In this document: positions 1 through 9,058 of the stretch, piece by piece
How the letters are laid out: the number at the start of each line of letters is the position of its first letter
Position numbering within the stretch: the first letter of the stretch is position 1
Assembly: GCA_009377815.1 (NCBI GenBank)
Contig: WHTI01000016.1
Coordinates: forward strand, 1 to 34,331
Origin: Actinomycetota bacterium
Lineage (GTDB): Bacteria > Actinomycetota > CADDZG01 > WHSQ01
DNA length: 34,331 bases
Direction of reading: 5' to 3'
Notes under the pieces: model-generated
The model's input: only the letters and a program-made list of their open reading frames with translations
What the model was told of the DNA's origin: nothing
Database searches by the model: none
Program-made: the position numbers and the translations under genes

Positions 1-342
1 GCGTCTGGTGGTAAGGACGATCAGGACGTCGCCATCGTGTGGCCACTTGGAACCGTGCCCTTCGCCGGTCACCCGGAAGACGTCGTCGGTGAGCTTCCTG
101 GTGAGCGAGGTGAGCGCCTTGTTGACCTTGTCGTCGTACTCGTCCGTGGCGGTCCATTCCTGATTGGCCACTGCGAGGACCGATTCGAGCGCTTTGAAGG
201 TTCCGTTGATGCCAGTGCCACGTTCTTGGATGCGAGCCGCTCGCTCCTCGAGCTCATCCTTGCCTTCGATCGCGCGCCCTACGCCCTGCTGGCTCTGATA
301 GGACTCCTTGGCCATGCCCCACAACTTCTTCATGCCTGACAT
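1..342 (-). CDS. Hypothetical protein, N-terminal part (runs off left edge)
   Basis: An open frame on the minus strand starts at an ATG at 342 and stays open for 114 codons to the window edge. A GGAGAG ribosome-binding site sits just upstream of the ATG. The protein begins MSGMKKLWGMAKESYQ and is hydrophilic and mostly helical by composition, with an EGKDELEERAARIQERG stretch that could form a short coiled coil; no signal peptide or membrane segment is visible. The plus-strand frame over the same bases has no ribosome-binding site and I treat it as a shadow. I do not recognise the family. It is divergent from the histidine kinase gene to the right. Confidence 0.6.
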   Translation of the reverse strand, partial: MSGMKKLWGMAKESYQSQQGVGRAIEGKDELEERAARIQERGTGINGTFKALESVLAVANQEWTATDEYDDKVNKALTSLTRKLTDDVFRVTGEGHGSKWPHDGDVLIVLTTRR

Positions 343-674
343 TTCTCTCCGATCATTGTGGGTGGACTAGACAAGAGGATCCGGATGAATGCGAACTTGC
401 CGTTCAGTGCAGCCTGCTACCGGGAACTGCCGCGGGTCAATAGCCTTGGGGTAAATGTCCGCATTTCTGCGGAGTAGTTCCGTCCGGCCTATAAGAACAT
501 CGATATCGACGAGAGCGGCAGGACGACAGGGCTCTATTGCGTCCGGGAGGACGAGCGGCCCCCTGAAAAGGGGCCGTATGCCTCTCTGATGAAGATGGGG
601 CGAGGGCGATTATGTCTGTGGGAGAGACGCTAAACCGGAGAGGCCACGTCACACGTGGAGGAGAGGTCCACAGC
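343..674. other. Intergenic leader between divergent genes, small hairpins
   Basis: No gene is supported here. A TATAAG at 490-495 could be a -10 box for the kinase gene, but no good -35 is seen. Two small hairpins are visible: TCCGC/GCGGA (458-462 and 469-473) and CGGCCCC/GGGGCCG (556-562 and 570-576). TCGATATCGA (500-509) is a perfect palindrome. I compared the region by eye with the c-di-GMP riboswitch consensus, because the downstream genes look c-di-GMP related, and saw no match. Confidence 0.3.
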
Positions 675-3443
675 ATGTCGACTGCTCAAGGAATTTTCCA
701 TAGGCATAAGCATGGCGGATCTATTGCGACGCACGATGCATGGTTCAGTTCGCTGGTGGCCCAATCGGCGGTCGCCGTGGCGGTCGTCGATGGTGAGGGG
801 TCCTTCATCTACGCGAGCCCGTCGGTTACCAGACTTACGGGGAGAACGCCCGAAGAGCTGCTCGGAACGTCGACGTTCGCGTTCCTGGACCCAGAACACA
901 GAGATGCGATCCGTTCCCGTTTCGTGGCAATGATCGAAGAGGGAAATGTCCAGGACAGTGCCGAGTTCCGCATCCGAACCAAGTCCGGTGAGTGGATGTG
1001 GGTGGAGGCCATCGCGACCAACTGTCTCGATGACCCTCTGGTCGAGGGCATCATCCTCAACTATCACGACATCACCGATCGCCGGGAGGCTCAGGAGCAG
1101 TTGCGCCGGAGCCAGCAACTGCTTATCGCGGCGCAAGAGGCGTCGCACATCGGCTCCTTTGAATGGGACATGAGGACCGATTCCGTGTCCTGGTCTGACG
1201 AGCACTATCGGATCCACGGGTACGTTCCGGGTTCCATCGAGGTCGACCACGACTTGTTCATCAGGGGCGTGCACCCAGAGGATAGGGATCGGGTGGATGC
1301 GAACCTCCAGAAGGCGATCATCGAGAGGGCGCCGTTCGTGGTCGAGTTCCGGATCAAGCGCGCGGACGGAACGGTTCGATGGATCCATTCGTGGGGCGAG
1401 TTCTCGTTCGAGGACGGGAGTCCCGTCCGTCTCCTCGGCAGCACCCAGGACATCACCGATCAGAGGAAGGCTCGGCTTGCGACCGCGGCTCTCTCCGACC
1501 AGCAGGAGGAGCTCGCCAACCAGTTCCGTCTGTTGCTGGACTCGACCGCAGAGGGGATCTGTGGGGTGGACGAGCATGACCGTTGCATCTTCATCAACCG
1601 CGCCGCGGCGAAGATGTTGGGGTACTCGCCCGAGGAACTGTACGGAAAGAACATGCACCTGGCCGTTCACCACACCAAGGCCGATGGATCGGAGTATCCG
1701 GAAGAGGAATGCAGGATCGTGCGGGCGTCCCGCTCGGGGGTGTCTGTGTCTGTGCATCAGGACGTGTTCTGGCGCAAGGACGGCAGCAGTTTTCCGATCG
1801 AGTTCTCATCGCACCCGTTGATGAGAGATGGCGACCCCCAGGGTGCCGTCGTTGTGATCCGGGACCTCTCCGATCGCCTGAAGATGGAGACCGAGCTCCG
1901 TGCCAGTGAGGAACTCCTCCGCGGGATCCTCGACAACTCTCCGGCCGTCATCTACGTGAAGAGCGCCGACGGCCACTACCTGATCTGTAACCAGTTCGCA
2001 TTGGAGATGTACGGACTGAGTCGGGAAGAGGTGATCGGGCACACCGACCGCGAGATCTTCCCCGCGGACGTGGCGGACGCGATCGAAGCCGCCGACGCGC
2101 TCGCGATGCTGGGAGAGACGGTCAGCCTCGAGGAGCAAGCGGAGGACATCAACGGTCAGCTCCGGACGTTCCTGTCGCTCAAGTTCCCTCTGATGTCCCC
2201 GGAGGGTCCCCCATACGCGCTGTGTGGTATCTCCACGGACATCACTGCCCGGGTCAAGCTGGGCGAGGAGCGGGCGGAGCTCGAGACGCGGCTGAAGCAG
2301 TCGCAGAGGATGGAGTCGATCGGGCAGTTGGCCGGCGGCGTGGCGCACGACTTCAACAACATCCTTGCGGTGATCCTGAACTACGCCGATTTCATCGCCG
2401 AGGATCTCGTTCCGGGAGACCCACGTCTCAGAGACGTTCAGGAGATCACCAAGGCGGGCGACAAGGCCGCCCAACTGGTCCAGCAGCTCCTCACCTTCTC
2501 TCGCAAGGAGGTGACCGAGCCGGAGATCGTCAGTCTGAACGAAGTGATCGCCGATCTGCACGAGATCCTCAGTCGCTCGATCGGCGAGGACATCGAACTG
2601 CGCTGCGAGCTCGACCCCGAACTTCCTTCCGTGAAGGTCGACCCCGGACAGCTCGAACAGGTTCTGCTCAACCTTGCCGTGAATGCGAGGGATGCGATGC
2701 CGTCCGGCGGTTCGCTGCTGATTGCCACCGGCGCCGAATCGGTCAAGGACCACCTTTTGTGGCCGGGCCTGAAGGCAGGCGAATACGTTCGGATGACGGT
2801 GACCGACAGCGGCGAGGGGATTGATCCGGAGATCGCCGATCGCATCTTCGAGCCGTTCTTCACGACCAAGGAGCGGGAAGAGGGAACCGGCCTCGGCCTG
2901 TCGACCGTCTACGGGATCGTCAAGCAAACGGGGGGCGGCGTCTACGTCGAATCTGCAGTTGGCAAGGGCACGACCTTCACCGTTTACATCCCGGTGGCTA
3001 CCGAGGTGCCGAAGGAGTCGTTTCCGAAGGAGACTGAGCCGGAAGCCATCGCTTCCTGCCATGGGGGCAACGGAACCATCCTCATGGTGGAAGACGAGGA
3101 TGGCGTCAGGAGCCTCGTCTCGAGGATCCTGTCCAAAGCAGGCTTTGATGTCGTTGCCTTCTCCGGCGGAGCCGAGGCGGTTGAGTACTGTCAAGCGAAC
3201 CTCGATGCCATCGACCTCTTGCTGACAGACGTGATCATGCCGGAGATGTCGGGAAAGGACCTGAGCGACAAATTGACGCTCATGCGCCCCGGGCTAACGA
3301 CTCTCTACATGTCGGGATACACCGACGAGATCATCGTTCAGCGGGGAGTCCTCGATCCGTCGAAGCATCTGATCCAGAAGCCGTTCAAGAGCGACGAGAT
3401 AGTCACCAGGATTCGCTCGCTCCTCGAGATGAGTCCGTCATGA
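675..3443 (+). CDS. PAS-rich hybrid sensor histidine kinase
   Basis: Predicted 922-residue sensor kinase that autophosphorylates on His and passes phosphate to an internal receiver. Several PAS/PAC repeats fill roughly the first 500 residues; typical tails such as [13 protein letters not shown] and [15 protein letters not shown] close successive units. The H-box is [11 protein letters not shown] with the His near residue 558. The ATPase domain shows the N-box [10 protein letters not shown], the G1 box DSGEGID and FEPFFTTK followed by [15 protein letters not shown]-terminal receiver has phospho-acceptor Asp near 852 ([12 protein letters not shown]) and a late KPF. No transmembrane segment is seen, so it is probably cytosolic. 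I chose the ATG at 675 because GGAGGAGAGG precedes it by 8 nt; an in-frame ATG at 612 would add 21 residues. Its stop overlaps the next start (ATGA), so the response regulator is its likely partner. The signal is unknown. Confidence 0.9.
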   Translation: MSTAQGIFHRHKHGGSIATHDAWFSSLVAQSAVAVAVVDGEGSFIYASPSVTRLTGRTPEELLGTSTFAFLDPEHRDAIRSRFVAMIEEGNVQDSAEFRIRTKSGEWMWVEAIATNCLDDPLVEGIILNYHDITDRREAQEQLRRSQQLLIAAQEASHIGSFEWDMRTDSVSWSDEHYRIHGYVPGSIEVDHDLFIRGVHPEDRDRVDANLQKAIIERAPFVVEFRIKRADGTVRWIHSWGEFSFEDGSPVRLLGSTQDITDQRKARLATAALSDQQEELANQFRLLLDSTAEGICGVDEHDRCIFINRAAAKMLGYSPEELYGKNMHLAVHHTKADGSEYPEEECRIVRASRSGVSVSVHQDVFWRKDGSSFPIEFSSHPLMRDGDPQGAVVVIRDLSDRLKMETELRASEELLRGILDNSPAVIYVKSADGHYLICNQFALEMYGLSREEVIGHTDREIFPADVADAIEAADALAMLGETVSLEEQAEDINGQLRTFLSLKFPLMSPEGPPYALCGISTDITARVKLGEERAELETRLKQSQRMESIGQLAGGVAHDFNNILAVILNYADFIAEDLVPGDPRLRDVQEITKAGDKAAQLVQQLLTFSRKEVTEPEIVSLNEVIADLHEILSRSIGEDIELRCELDPELPSVKVDPGQLEQVLLNLAVNARDAMPSGGSLLIATGAESVKDHLLWPGLKAGEYVRMTVTDSGEGIDPEIADRIFEPFFTTKEREEGTGLGLSTVYGIVKQTGGGVYVESAVGKGTTFTVYIPVATEVPKESFPKETEPEAIASCHGGNGTILMVEDEDGVRSLVSRILSKAGFDVVAFSGGAEAVEYCQANLDAIDLLLTDVIMPEMSGKDLSDKLTLMRPGLTTLYMSGYTDEIIVQRGVLDPSKHLIQKPFKSDEIVTRIRSLLEMSPS

Positions 3444-4570
3444 TGATGAGCCCCATCACGCCGATCCTGGTCGTCGATGACGAAGAGTCGATCCGTACGC
3501 TGCTTGGTCGGGTGCTCGGCAGGGGTGGGTACAAGAACGTGTCGATGGCGTCGTCGAGCGATGAAGCCCGCAAGCTTCTTGCGGACGACGTGTTCGAACT
3601 GATGCTGACCGACATGCGGATGCCGGGAGGCTCGGGCCTGGAGTTGCTGGAGAAGGCGCGAGAAGAGCATCCCTATCTCGCGACCCTGATGGTCACTGGC
3701 GTCGATGACGCGGAGCTCGCCGAGCAGGCACTTGGACTGGGCGCGTACGGATACCTGGTTAAGCCGTTCCGCCATAACGAAGTACTCGTTAGTGTCAGCA
3801 ATGCGCTGCGCCGTCGTCAGTTGGAGTCCGAGAGCCGGGCGCACAGTGAGGAACTCGAGGAGAAGGTTCGGGAGCGGACCTCGGACCTGTGGACGGCGCT
3901 GCAGAGGGTCGAGCAGCGCGAGCAGGACCTCAGGGTGTCTCAGGAGGACACCATCGAGCGCTTGAGTATCGCGGCTGAGTTCCGCGATGACGAGACGGCT
4001 AGTCACATCAATCGTATGAGCCACTACTGCGGATCGCTAGCGGGGTGGGTGGGTCTCGACCGGGAACGCTCCGATGTCATTCGGATGGCGAGCATCATGC
4101 ACGACGTCGGTAAGATCGGGATCCCAGACAGCATCCTGCTCAAGCCGGGCAAGCTGACGCCCGACGAGTACGCGACGATGCAGCAGCACGCCGAGTTTGG
4201 CTACCGGATCTTGTCGGGGGGGAAGTCCGAACTCCTCGACCTCGCCGCAACGATCGCCCTTACCCATCATGAGTGGTACGACGGAACGGGCTACCCTCGG
4301 GGGCTGAGGGGGGACGAGATCCCGATCGAGGGCCGGATCGCCGCCATCGCCGATGTCTTCGATGCTTTGACCTCGGACCGGGTGTACCGCAAGGCGTACG
4401 GCCTGATCGATGCGATCGCGATGATGAACGAGGGCCGCGGGACCCAGTTCGACCCCGAATTCCTGGACATCTTCATCGATCACCTCGACGAGGTCCTCGA
4501 GGTGAAGCACCACGAGGAGTCCCTCGCTTCGCCACCTTCGCACCGGCTTCTCTTCGACGCCGCGGTCTAG
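3440..4570 (+). CDS. REC-HD-GYP response regulator, probable c-di-GMP phosphodiesterase
   Basis: The 376-residue protein has a receiver domain (about 8-122; VVDDEE, phospho-acceptor D58 in MLTDMRMPGGSG, K108 in the KPF motif), a Glu/Arg-rich coiled-coil linker (about 125-170) and an HD-GYP domain (about 175-350). The HD-GYP hallmarks are intact: MHDVGKIGIPD with H221-D222, HHEWYDGTGYP with H276-H277 and GYP at 284-286, then IADVFDALTSDRVY. The family hydrolyses cyclic di-GMP, using bound metal ions. Activity is expected to be controlled by phosphorylation of D58, most simply by the kinase encoded immediately upstream, whose stop codon overlaps this start. Output (motility, biofilm or envelope) cannot be read from the window. 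Confidence 0.92.
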   Translation: MMMSPITPILVVDDEESIRTLLGRVLGRGGYKNVSMASSSDEARKLLADDVFELMLTDMRMPGGSGLELLEKAREEHPYLATLMVTGVDDAELAEQALGLGAYGYLVKPFRHNEVLVSVSNALRRRQLESESRAHSEELEEKVRERTSDLWTALQRVEQREQDLRVSQEDTIERLSIAAEFRDDETASHINRMSHYCGSLAGWVGLDRERSDVIRMASIMHDVGKIGIPDSILLKPGKLTPDEYATMQQHAEFGYRILSGGKSELLDLAATIALTHHEWYDGTGYPRGLRGDEIPIEGRIAAIADVFDALTSDRVYRKAYGLIDAIAMMNEGRGTQFDPEFLDIFIDHLDEVLEVKHHEESLASPPSHRLLFDAAV

Positions 4571-4602
4571 GAGGCAAGGACCGGGCCGGTAATCACGATT
4601 GG

Positions 4603-4629
4603 TTGTTTTTCGGCTCCTATTGGTATGGT
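4603..4629 (+). promoter_or_regulatory. Weak candidate promoter of the ABC operon
   Basis: TTGTTT (4603-4608) and TATGGT (4624-4629) are separated by 15 nt. The match is modest and the spacing short. If real, transcription would begin near 4636, which would exclude the upstream ATG at 4625 as start of the first ABC gene and favour the TTG at 4676. Confidence 0.22.
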
Positions 4630-4675
4630 CGCGACATTAGGGTGGAAAACGGGAGGGCCGGGGGGAGCCGGGCGC

Positions 4676-5461
4676 TTGCTTGCCGTCGAGAACCTGGAGG
4701 TCGTGTACGACGAAGTCGTCCTGGTCCTTCGGGGCGTAAGTCTCACCGTCCCCGAGGGCAAGATCGTCGCCTTGCTGGGCGGAAACGGAGCCGGTAAGAC
4801 GACGCTCCTGCGGGCATTGACCGGTCTGCTCGACATCCACGACGGCGATATCACCAAGGGCTCGATCAGCCTTAACGGCAAGCGCGTCGACAACCTGGAT
4901 GCGCCGAGGCTCGTACGCCAGGGGATCAGCCAGGTCCCCGAAGGAAGGCGCATCTTCGCCGAGCTCACGGTCGAGGAGAACCTCCGGGCCGGCGCTCATT
5001 CCGCACCCACCGGGATCGCCGACCGCTTCGATCGCGTGTACTCGCTCTTTCCGGTATTGGCGCAGCGGCGCAAGGGAACCGCGGGGTTCCTCTCCGGCGG
5101 CGAGCAACAGATGCTCGCCATCGGCCGGGCGCTGATGTCGGACCCGCGTTACTTGCTTCTCGATGAGCCGAGCCTGGGGCTCGCTCCGCAACTCGTCCAG
5201 CAGATCCGCGAGCTGATCGTCGAGATCAACAAGGGGGGCACCGCGGTCCTGCTCGTCGAACAGAACGCTCACATGGCACTGTCGATCTCTGAGCACGGCT
5301 ACGTGATGGAGAACGGTCGCGTGGTTATGGACAAGCCGTCGGCCGAACTGCAGCAGGACGACGACGTCAAGGAGTTCTACCTCGGACTTCACAAAGAGGG
5401 CGAGCTTCAGTCGTTCCGCCACGTCAAGCATTACCGGAGACGCAAGCGGTGGCTGTCGTGA
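4676..5461 (+). CDS. livF: Branched-chain amino acid-type ABC transporter ATPase (LivF-like)
   Basis: A 261-residue ATPase that would power uptake together with LivG, LivH and LivM. Visible motifs are Walker A GGNGAGKT, the ABC signature LSGGEQQMLAIGRAL and Walker B LLLDEPSLGLAP; the sequence around VPEGRRIFAELTVEENL is typical of LivF. The open frame reaches back to an ATG at 4625 that lacks a ribosome-binding site and would add a Gly-rich leader unusual for the family. The TTG at 4676 has GGGGGAG about 8 nt upstream and gives the expected N-terminus LLAVENLEVVY, so I prefer it. The 3' end overlaps livG by 13 nt. Confidence 0.88.
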   Translation: MLAVENLEVVYDEVVLVLRGVSLTVPEGKIVALLGGNGAGKTTLLRALTGLLDIHDGDITKGSISLNGKRVDNLDAPRLVRQGISQVPEGRRIFAELTVEENLRAGAHSAPTGIADRFDRVYSLFPVLAQRRKGTAGFLSGGEQQMLAIGRALMSDPRYLLLDEPSLGLAPQLVQQIRELIVEINKGGTAVLLVEQNAHMALSISEHGYVMENGRVVMDKPSAELQQDDDVKEFYLGLHKEGELQSFRHVKHYRRRKRWLS

Positions 5462-6315
5462 GTCCTTCGGCGACCTCCCGCCAACCGCTCACCGAGTTCC
5501 TCGGCGGCCGGACCCGCGCGGGCGATGAACGTTCGCTGCTGGAGGTCTCTGACATCGTGCTTCGCTTCGAGGGCGTCACCGCGATCGACACGGTGTCATT
5601 CGAGGTCGGTCCGTCGGAGTTGTTCGCGATCATCGGGCCGAACGGCGCCGGGAAGACCTCGATCTTCAACTGTCTCTCGGGGGTCTACCGTCCGGAGAGC
5701 GGCGCCATCACCTTCGCCGGAGAGTCGCTGATCGGCAGGCGTCCGCACGCGATCGCCAAGCTTGGGATCGCTCGAACGTTTCAGAACATCGAGTTGTTCG
5801 CCAACCTCACCGTGCTCGACAATCTGATGCTCGGTCGTCATCAACACATCGGGTATGGGCCGGCGGCTGCGATGTTCTACGCAGGCAAGGCGCGTCGTGA
5901 GGAGAGCCGGCACCGAGAGGTCGTCGAACGCATCATCGACTTCCTTGACATCGAGAACGTCCGCAAGGCACCGGTGTCGATGCTTCCGTTCGGGATCCAG
6001 AAGCGCGTGGAACTCGGCCGCGCTCTGGCGATGGCTCCGAGGCTGCTGTTGCTCGATGAGCCGGTCGCGGGCATGAATCTCGAGGAGCGGGAGGACATGG
6101 CCCGTTTCATCCTCGACATCAAGGAAGAGCTCGAGATCGCGATCGTGCTGGTGGAACACGACATGGGACTCGTCATGGACATCGCCGATCGGGTGCTGGC
6201 GATGGATTTCGGGCGGCAGATCGCGATCGGGGCGCCGGAGTCGATCCAGCAGGACCGCGAAGTCATCCGTGCCTATCTCGGTGAGCAGCACGAATCTCGA
6301 GGAGGGGAGTCGTGA
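5449..6315 (+). CDS. livG: Branched-chain amino acid-type ABC transporter ATPase (LivG-like)
   Basis: A 288-residue partner ATPase. Walker A is GPNGAGKT; the LivG-type RTFQNIELFANLTVLDN stretch follows; the signature region reads LPFGIQKRVELGRAL, a variant lacking the usual SGGQ; Walker B is LLLDEPVAGMN with the LivG-specific AGMN; the switch His lies in VEHDMGLVM. Start is GTG at 5449, with GGAGA 8 nt upstream and inside the end of livF; a second GTG at 5458 is possible. The stop overlaps the next start by 4 nt (GTGA). The first 30 residues, before the ABC fold begins at SLLEVSDIVLRFEGV, are an extra leader of no known motif. Confidence 0.9.
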   Translation: MAVVSPSATSRQPLTEFLGGRTRAGDERSLLEVSDIVLRFEGVTAIDTVSFEVGPSELFAIIGPNGAGKTSIFNCLSGVYRPESGAITFAGESLIGRRPHAIAKLGIARTFQNIELFANLTVLDNLMLGRHQHIGYGPAAAMFYAGKARREESRHREVVERIIDFLDIENVRKAPVSMLPFGIQKRVELGRALAMAPRLLLLDEPVAGMNLEEREDMARFILDIKEELEIAIVLVEHDMGLVMDIADRVLAMDFGRQIAIGAPESIQQDREVIRAYLGEQHESRGGES

Positions 6316-8168
6316 GCACGACCGCGCTGGAGGAACCCCGCGTTCGTCGGATCTCAACCATCGTCACGAGGCTCGAGCAGCACGCCTCAGAGACGCCGGA
6401 GCGCGTCGCGCTGCGGACGAAGGACCTCGGCTTGTGGCGCGAGATCACCTGGGGGGAGTACTGGGACGTCGTCCAGGCCGTAGGGCACGGGTTGCTGGCA
6501 CTGGGGGTCGAGCCGGGGGACCGGGTCGCGGTCCATTCGGAGAACCGGCCCGAGTGGGTCTATGCCGACCTCGGGACCTCGGCGATCCGGGCGACGACGA
6601 TGGGGCTCTACCCGACCAATCCCTCTGCCGAGGTTGGCTATCTGTTGTCGGACTCGGGAGCCAAGGTCCTCATCGCCGAAGACCAGGAGCAGGTCGACAA
6701 GGCCCTCGAGGTCAAGGACCAGCTCCCCGAGCTGAACAAGATCATCTACATCGAGCCGCGCGGCGTGCGCAACTACGACGATCCGCTGCTGATGTCGTGG
6801 GACGAGCTGCTCGCGCTGGGGGCCGCGCACCGTGCCGCGGAACCGGATGCGATCGACCTCTTGATGGATGCAGCTGCGCCCGAGGACATCCTGTCGCTGA
6901 TCTACACCTCGGGCACGACCGGACCGCCGAAGGGAGCGATGCTCTCGGTTCGCAACGTCGAGTTCGCGATCGAGGCGCTGGTCGAGCAGGGGGGCTTCGC
7001 GTCCCCGCCGCCGCACGCCGGCGACATGCTGCTGTCGTACCTTCCGTTGTGCCACGTCGCCGAGCGCATCTTCACGGTGTGGTTCAACCTCTCCGCCGGC
7101 ACGCAGGTCAACTTCGCCGAGTCGATCGAAACCGTGCAGAAGGATCTGCATGAGGTCCAGCCCACGATCTTCCTCGGCGTCCCGCGCATCTGGGAGAAGA
7201 TGCACGCCGGCATCCATATCCGGGCGCGCAACGCGACCTTGCTGAAGCGTCTCAACTTCCGCTTCTGGATGCGGATCGCCGACCGCATCGCCGACACGCT
7301 GGTAGCCCGGGAGGGCAACCACACGCTCGGGACCCGGATCCTCTACGGGCTTGGCTATCTGTTCCTGTTCCGCTCGCTCCAGGACCGGATCGGGCTGCGG
7401 AAGTGTCGCTTCGCAGCCTCCGGCGCGGCGCCGGTCGGGCCCGAGACGCTCAGGTTCTTCATGGGGATCGGGGTTCCTATGCACGAGGTCTACGGGATGA
7501 CCGAGAACTCGGCGGTCGCCACCGCCAACCGGCCCGGTCACGTCAAGCTCGGGACCGTCGGCGAGCCGCACCCCGGAACCGAGATGAGGATCGACGAGGC
7601 GACCGGTGAGATCCAGTCGAAGCACCCCGGGGTGTTCGAGGGCTACTGGCGGGATCCGGACAAGACCAAGGAGGCGTTCACTGAGGACGGCTGGCTGCGC
7701 ACCGGTGATGTGGGGGAGTGGGTCGACGGGACCCACATGAAGATCACCGACCGGTTGAAGGACATCGTTATCACCGCCGGGGGCAAGAACGTCGCTCCCT
7801 CGGAGATCGAGAACGCGCTCAAGAGCTCTCCCTACGTCAAGGAGGCGATCGTCGTGGGGGATCGCCGCCCGTATCTGACCGCTCTGATCGGGATCGAGCT
7901 CGAAACCGTGGGCGACTGGGCCGAGCGGAAACGGATCGCTTACACGACCTATGCGGACCTCGCCGAGAAGGAGGCGGTGATCGAGCTCATCCAGGGCGTC
8001 GTGAACGAGGTCAACGAAGGCGTCGCGCGCGTCGAGGGCATCAAGAAGTTCCGGATGCTCCGTAAGGAGCTCGATCACGAAGACGGTGAGCTCACCGCAA
8101 CGCAGAAGGTGAGACGGGCCGCGATCGCGAGCCAGTTCGGCGAGTTGGTGGAGTCGATGTACCGATGA
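6312..8168 (+). CDS. AMP-forming acyl-CoA synthetase (long-chain type) inside the ABC operon
   Basis: A 618-residue member of the adenylate-forming family that would convert a carboxylic acid, ATP and CoA to acyl-CoA, AMP and PPi. The AMP-binding P-loop reads SLIYTSGTTGPPKGAM; later motifs are YGMTENSAV, TGDVGEW and ITDRLKDIVITAGGKNVAPSEIEN, the last carrying the C-terminal hinge and placing it near long-chain FAA1-like ligases. Both ends overlap neighbours by 4 nt (GTGA with livG, ATGA with livH), so translation is coupled to the transporter. The context suggests that the imported substrate is an acid trapped by CoA activation; aromatic or fatty acids are possible, but the substrate cannot be read from sequence. 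Confidence 0.9.
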   Translation: MSTTALEEPRVRRISTIVTRLEQHASETPERVALRTKDLGLWREITWGEYWDVVQAVGHGLLALGVEPGDRVAVHSENRPEWVYADLGTSAIRATTMGLYPTNPSAEVGYLLSDSGAKVLIAEDQEQVDKALEVKDQLPELNKIIYIEPRGVRNYDDPLLMSWDELLALGAAHRAAEPDAIDLLMDAAAPEDILSLIYTSGTTGPPKGAMLSVRNVEFAIEALVEQGGFASPPPHAGDMLLSYLPLCHVAERIFTVWFNLSAGTQVNFAESIETVQKDLHEVQPTIFLGVPRIWEKMHAGIHIRARNATLLKRLNFRFWMRIADRIADTLVAREGNHTLGTRILYGLGYLFLFRSLQDRIGLRKCRFAASGAAPVGPETLRFFMGIGVPMHEVYGMTENSAVATANRPGHVKLGTVGEPHPGTEMRIDEATGEIQSKHPGVFEGYWRDPDKTKEAFTEDGWLRTGDVGEWVDGTHMKITDRLKDIVITAGGKNVAPSEIENALKSSPYVKEAIVVGDRRPYLTALIGIELETVGDWAERKRIAYTTYADLAEKEAVIELIQGVVNEVNEGVARVEGIKKFRMLRKELDHEDGELTATQKVRRAAIASQFGELVESMYR

Positions 8169-9058
8169 CCAGGCTGCTGCAGAGCCTGGCGGCCGGGGTC
8201 GGTCAGGGCTCGATCTACGCGCTGCTCGCGCTCGCCTTCGTCATCATCTACAAGTCCATGCGGGTGGTGAACTTCGCGGTCCCCGGAATGATGATCCTCG
8301 GCGCCTACATGGTCGTCTACTTCGGCAACGTCTTGGGGATCAACTTCTGGATCGCCCTGTTGCTCGCGATCCTGGTCGGAGCGGTGGTCGCGTTCTTGAT
8401 CGAGCGCCTCGCGATCCGCCCGATGATCGGCAAGCCGGTGTTCGCCATCGCGATCATCACGCTCGGCATCGACGTCCTGCTGCGCGTCGTCACCAGCGAC
8501 CTGATCGGAACGAACATCCGCAACATCCGCGACCCGTGGGGGCTCAAGACCTTCAACCTCGGGGACGTGGTGATCCAGCACCGGAGGGTCGCGATGGTCG
8601 TCGCTGCGGCACTCGTGTGCGGCCTCTTGTTCCTGTTCTTCCGGTACTCACGCATCGGCCTCGCCATGCGAGCCACCGCGTTCGACCAAGAAGCGGCGCT
8701 GACGCTCGGCATCTCGGTGGGCACCGTGTTCGCGCTGTCGTGGGTCATCGCCGGGGGCCTGTCGGCGCTGGCCGGGATGTTCGTGGCAACCGGCAGTGGG
8801 ATCGATCAGCAGTCGGCGTTCGTGGCGCTCAAGGCCCTTCCCGCGGTGATCCTGGGGGGCATCGACTCGATCCCCGGCGCGGTGGTGGGCGCGCTCACGG
8901 TCGGCATCTTCGAGGGACTGTCGAATACCTACCAGATCCAGTACCTGCCGTTCCTGGGTCAGAACTTCGCCCAGGTGGTGCCCTACGTGATCCTCTTCAT
9001 CGTTCTGCTGGTACGGCCGTACGGATTGTTCGGGACCCCGGAGATCGAGCGCGTATGA
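8165..9058 (+). CDS. livH: ABC transporter inner-membrane permease (LivH-like)
   Basis: A 297-residue, very hydrophobic protein with about eight membrane spans. It opens with the family pattern LAAGVGQGSIYALLALAFVI followed by KSMRVVNFAVPGMM. The cytosolic coupling region is seen as RATAFDQEAALTLGI, and the C-terminal half has GLSALAGMFVA and AVILGGIDSIPGAVVGAL, both characteristic of LivH. It forms the translocation pore with LivM. ATG at 8165 overlaps the ligase stop and the end overlaps livM by 4 nt (ATGA). Confidence 0.92.
   Translation: MTRLLQSLAAGVGQGSIYALLALAFVIIYKSMRVVNFAVPGMMILGAYMVVYFGNVLGINFWIALLLAILVGAVVAFLIERLAIRPMIGKPVFAIAIITLGIDVLLRVVTSDLIGTNIRNIRDPWGLKTFNLGDVVIQHRRVAMVVAAALVCGLLFLFFRYSRIGLAMRATAFDQEAALTLGISVGTVFALSWVIAGGLSALAGMFVATGSGIDQQSAFVALKALPAVILGGIDSIPGAVVGALTVGIFEGLSNTYQIQYLPFLGQNFAQVVPYVILFIVLLVRPYGLFGTPEIERV

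Noticed and set aside
343-611. Possible c-di-GMP riboswitch ahead of the kinase/HD-GYP pair
   Set aside because: The conserved core and tetraloop-receptor elements of GEMM riboswitches are not seen; only two small hairpins are present.
1806-3194. Long minus-strand open frame opposite the histidine kinase
   Set aside because: Low-information antisense translation with no recognisable domain; the kinase motifs on the plus strand explain the region.
6387-8078. Long open frame (563 codons) on the minus strand opposite the acyl-CoA synthetase
   Set aside because: Composition is Asp/Arg/Leu-rich, typical of antisense to a GC-rich gene; no motifs or ribosome-binding site; the plus strand encodes an obvious enzyme.
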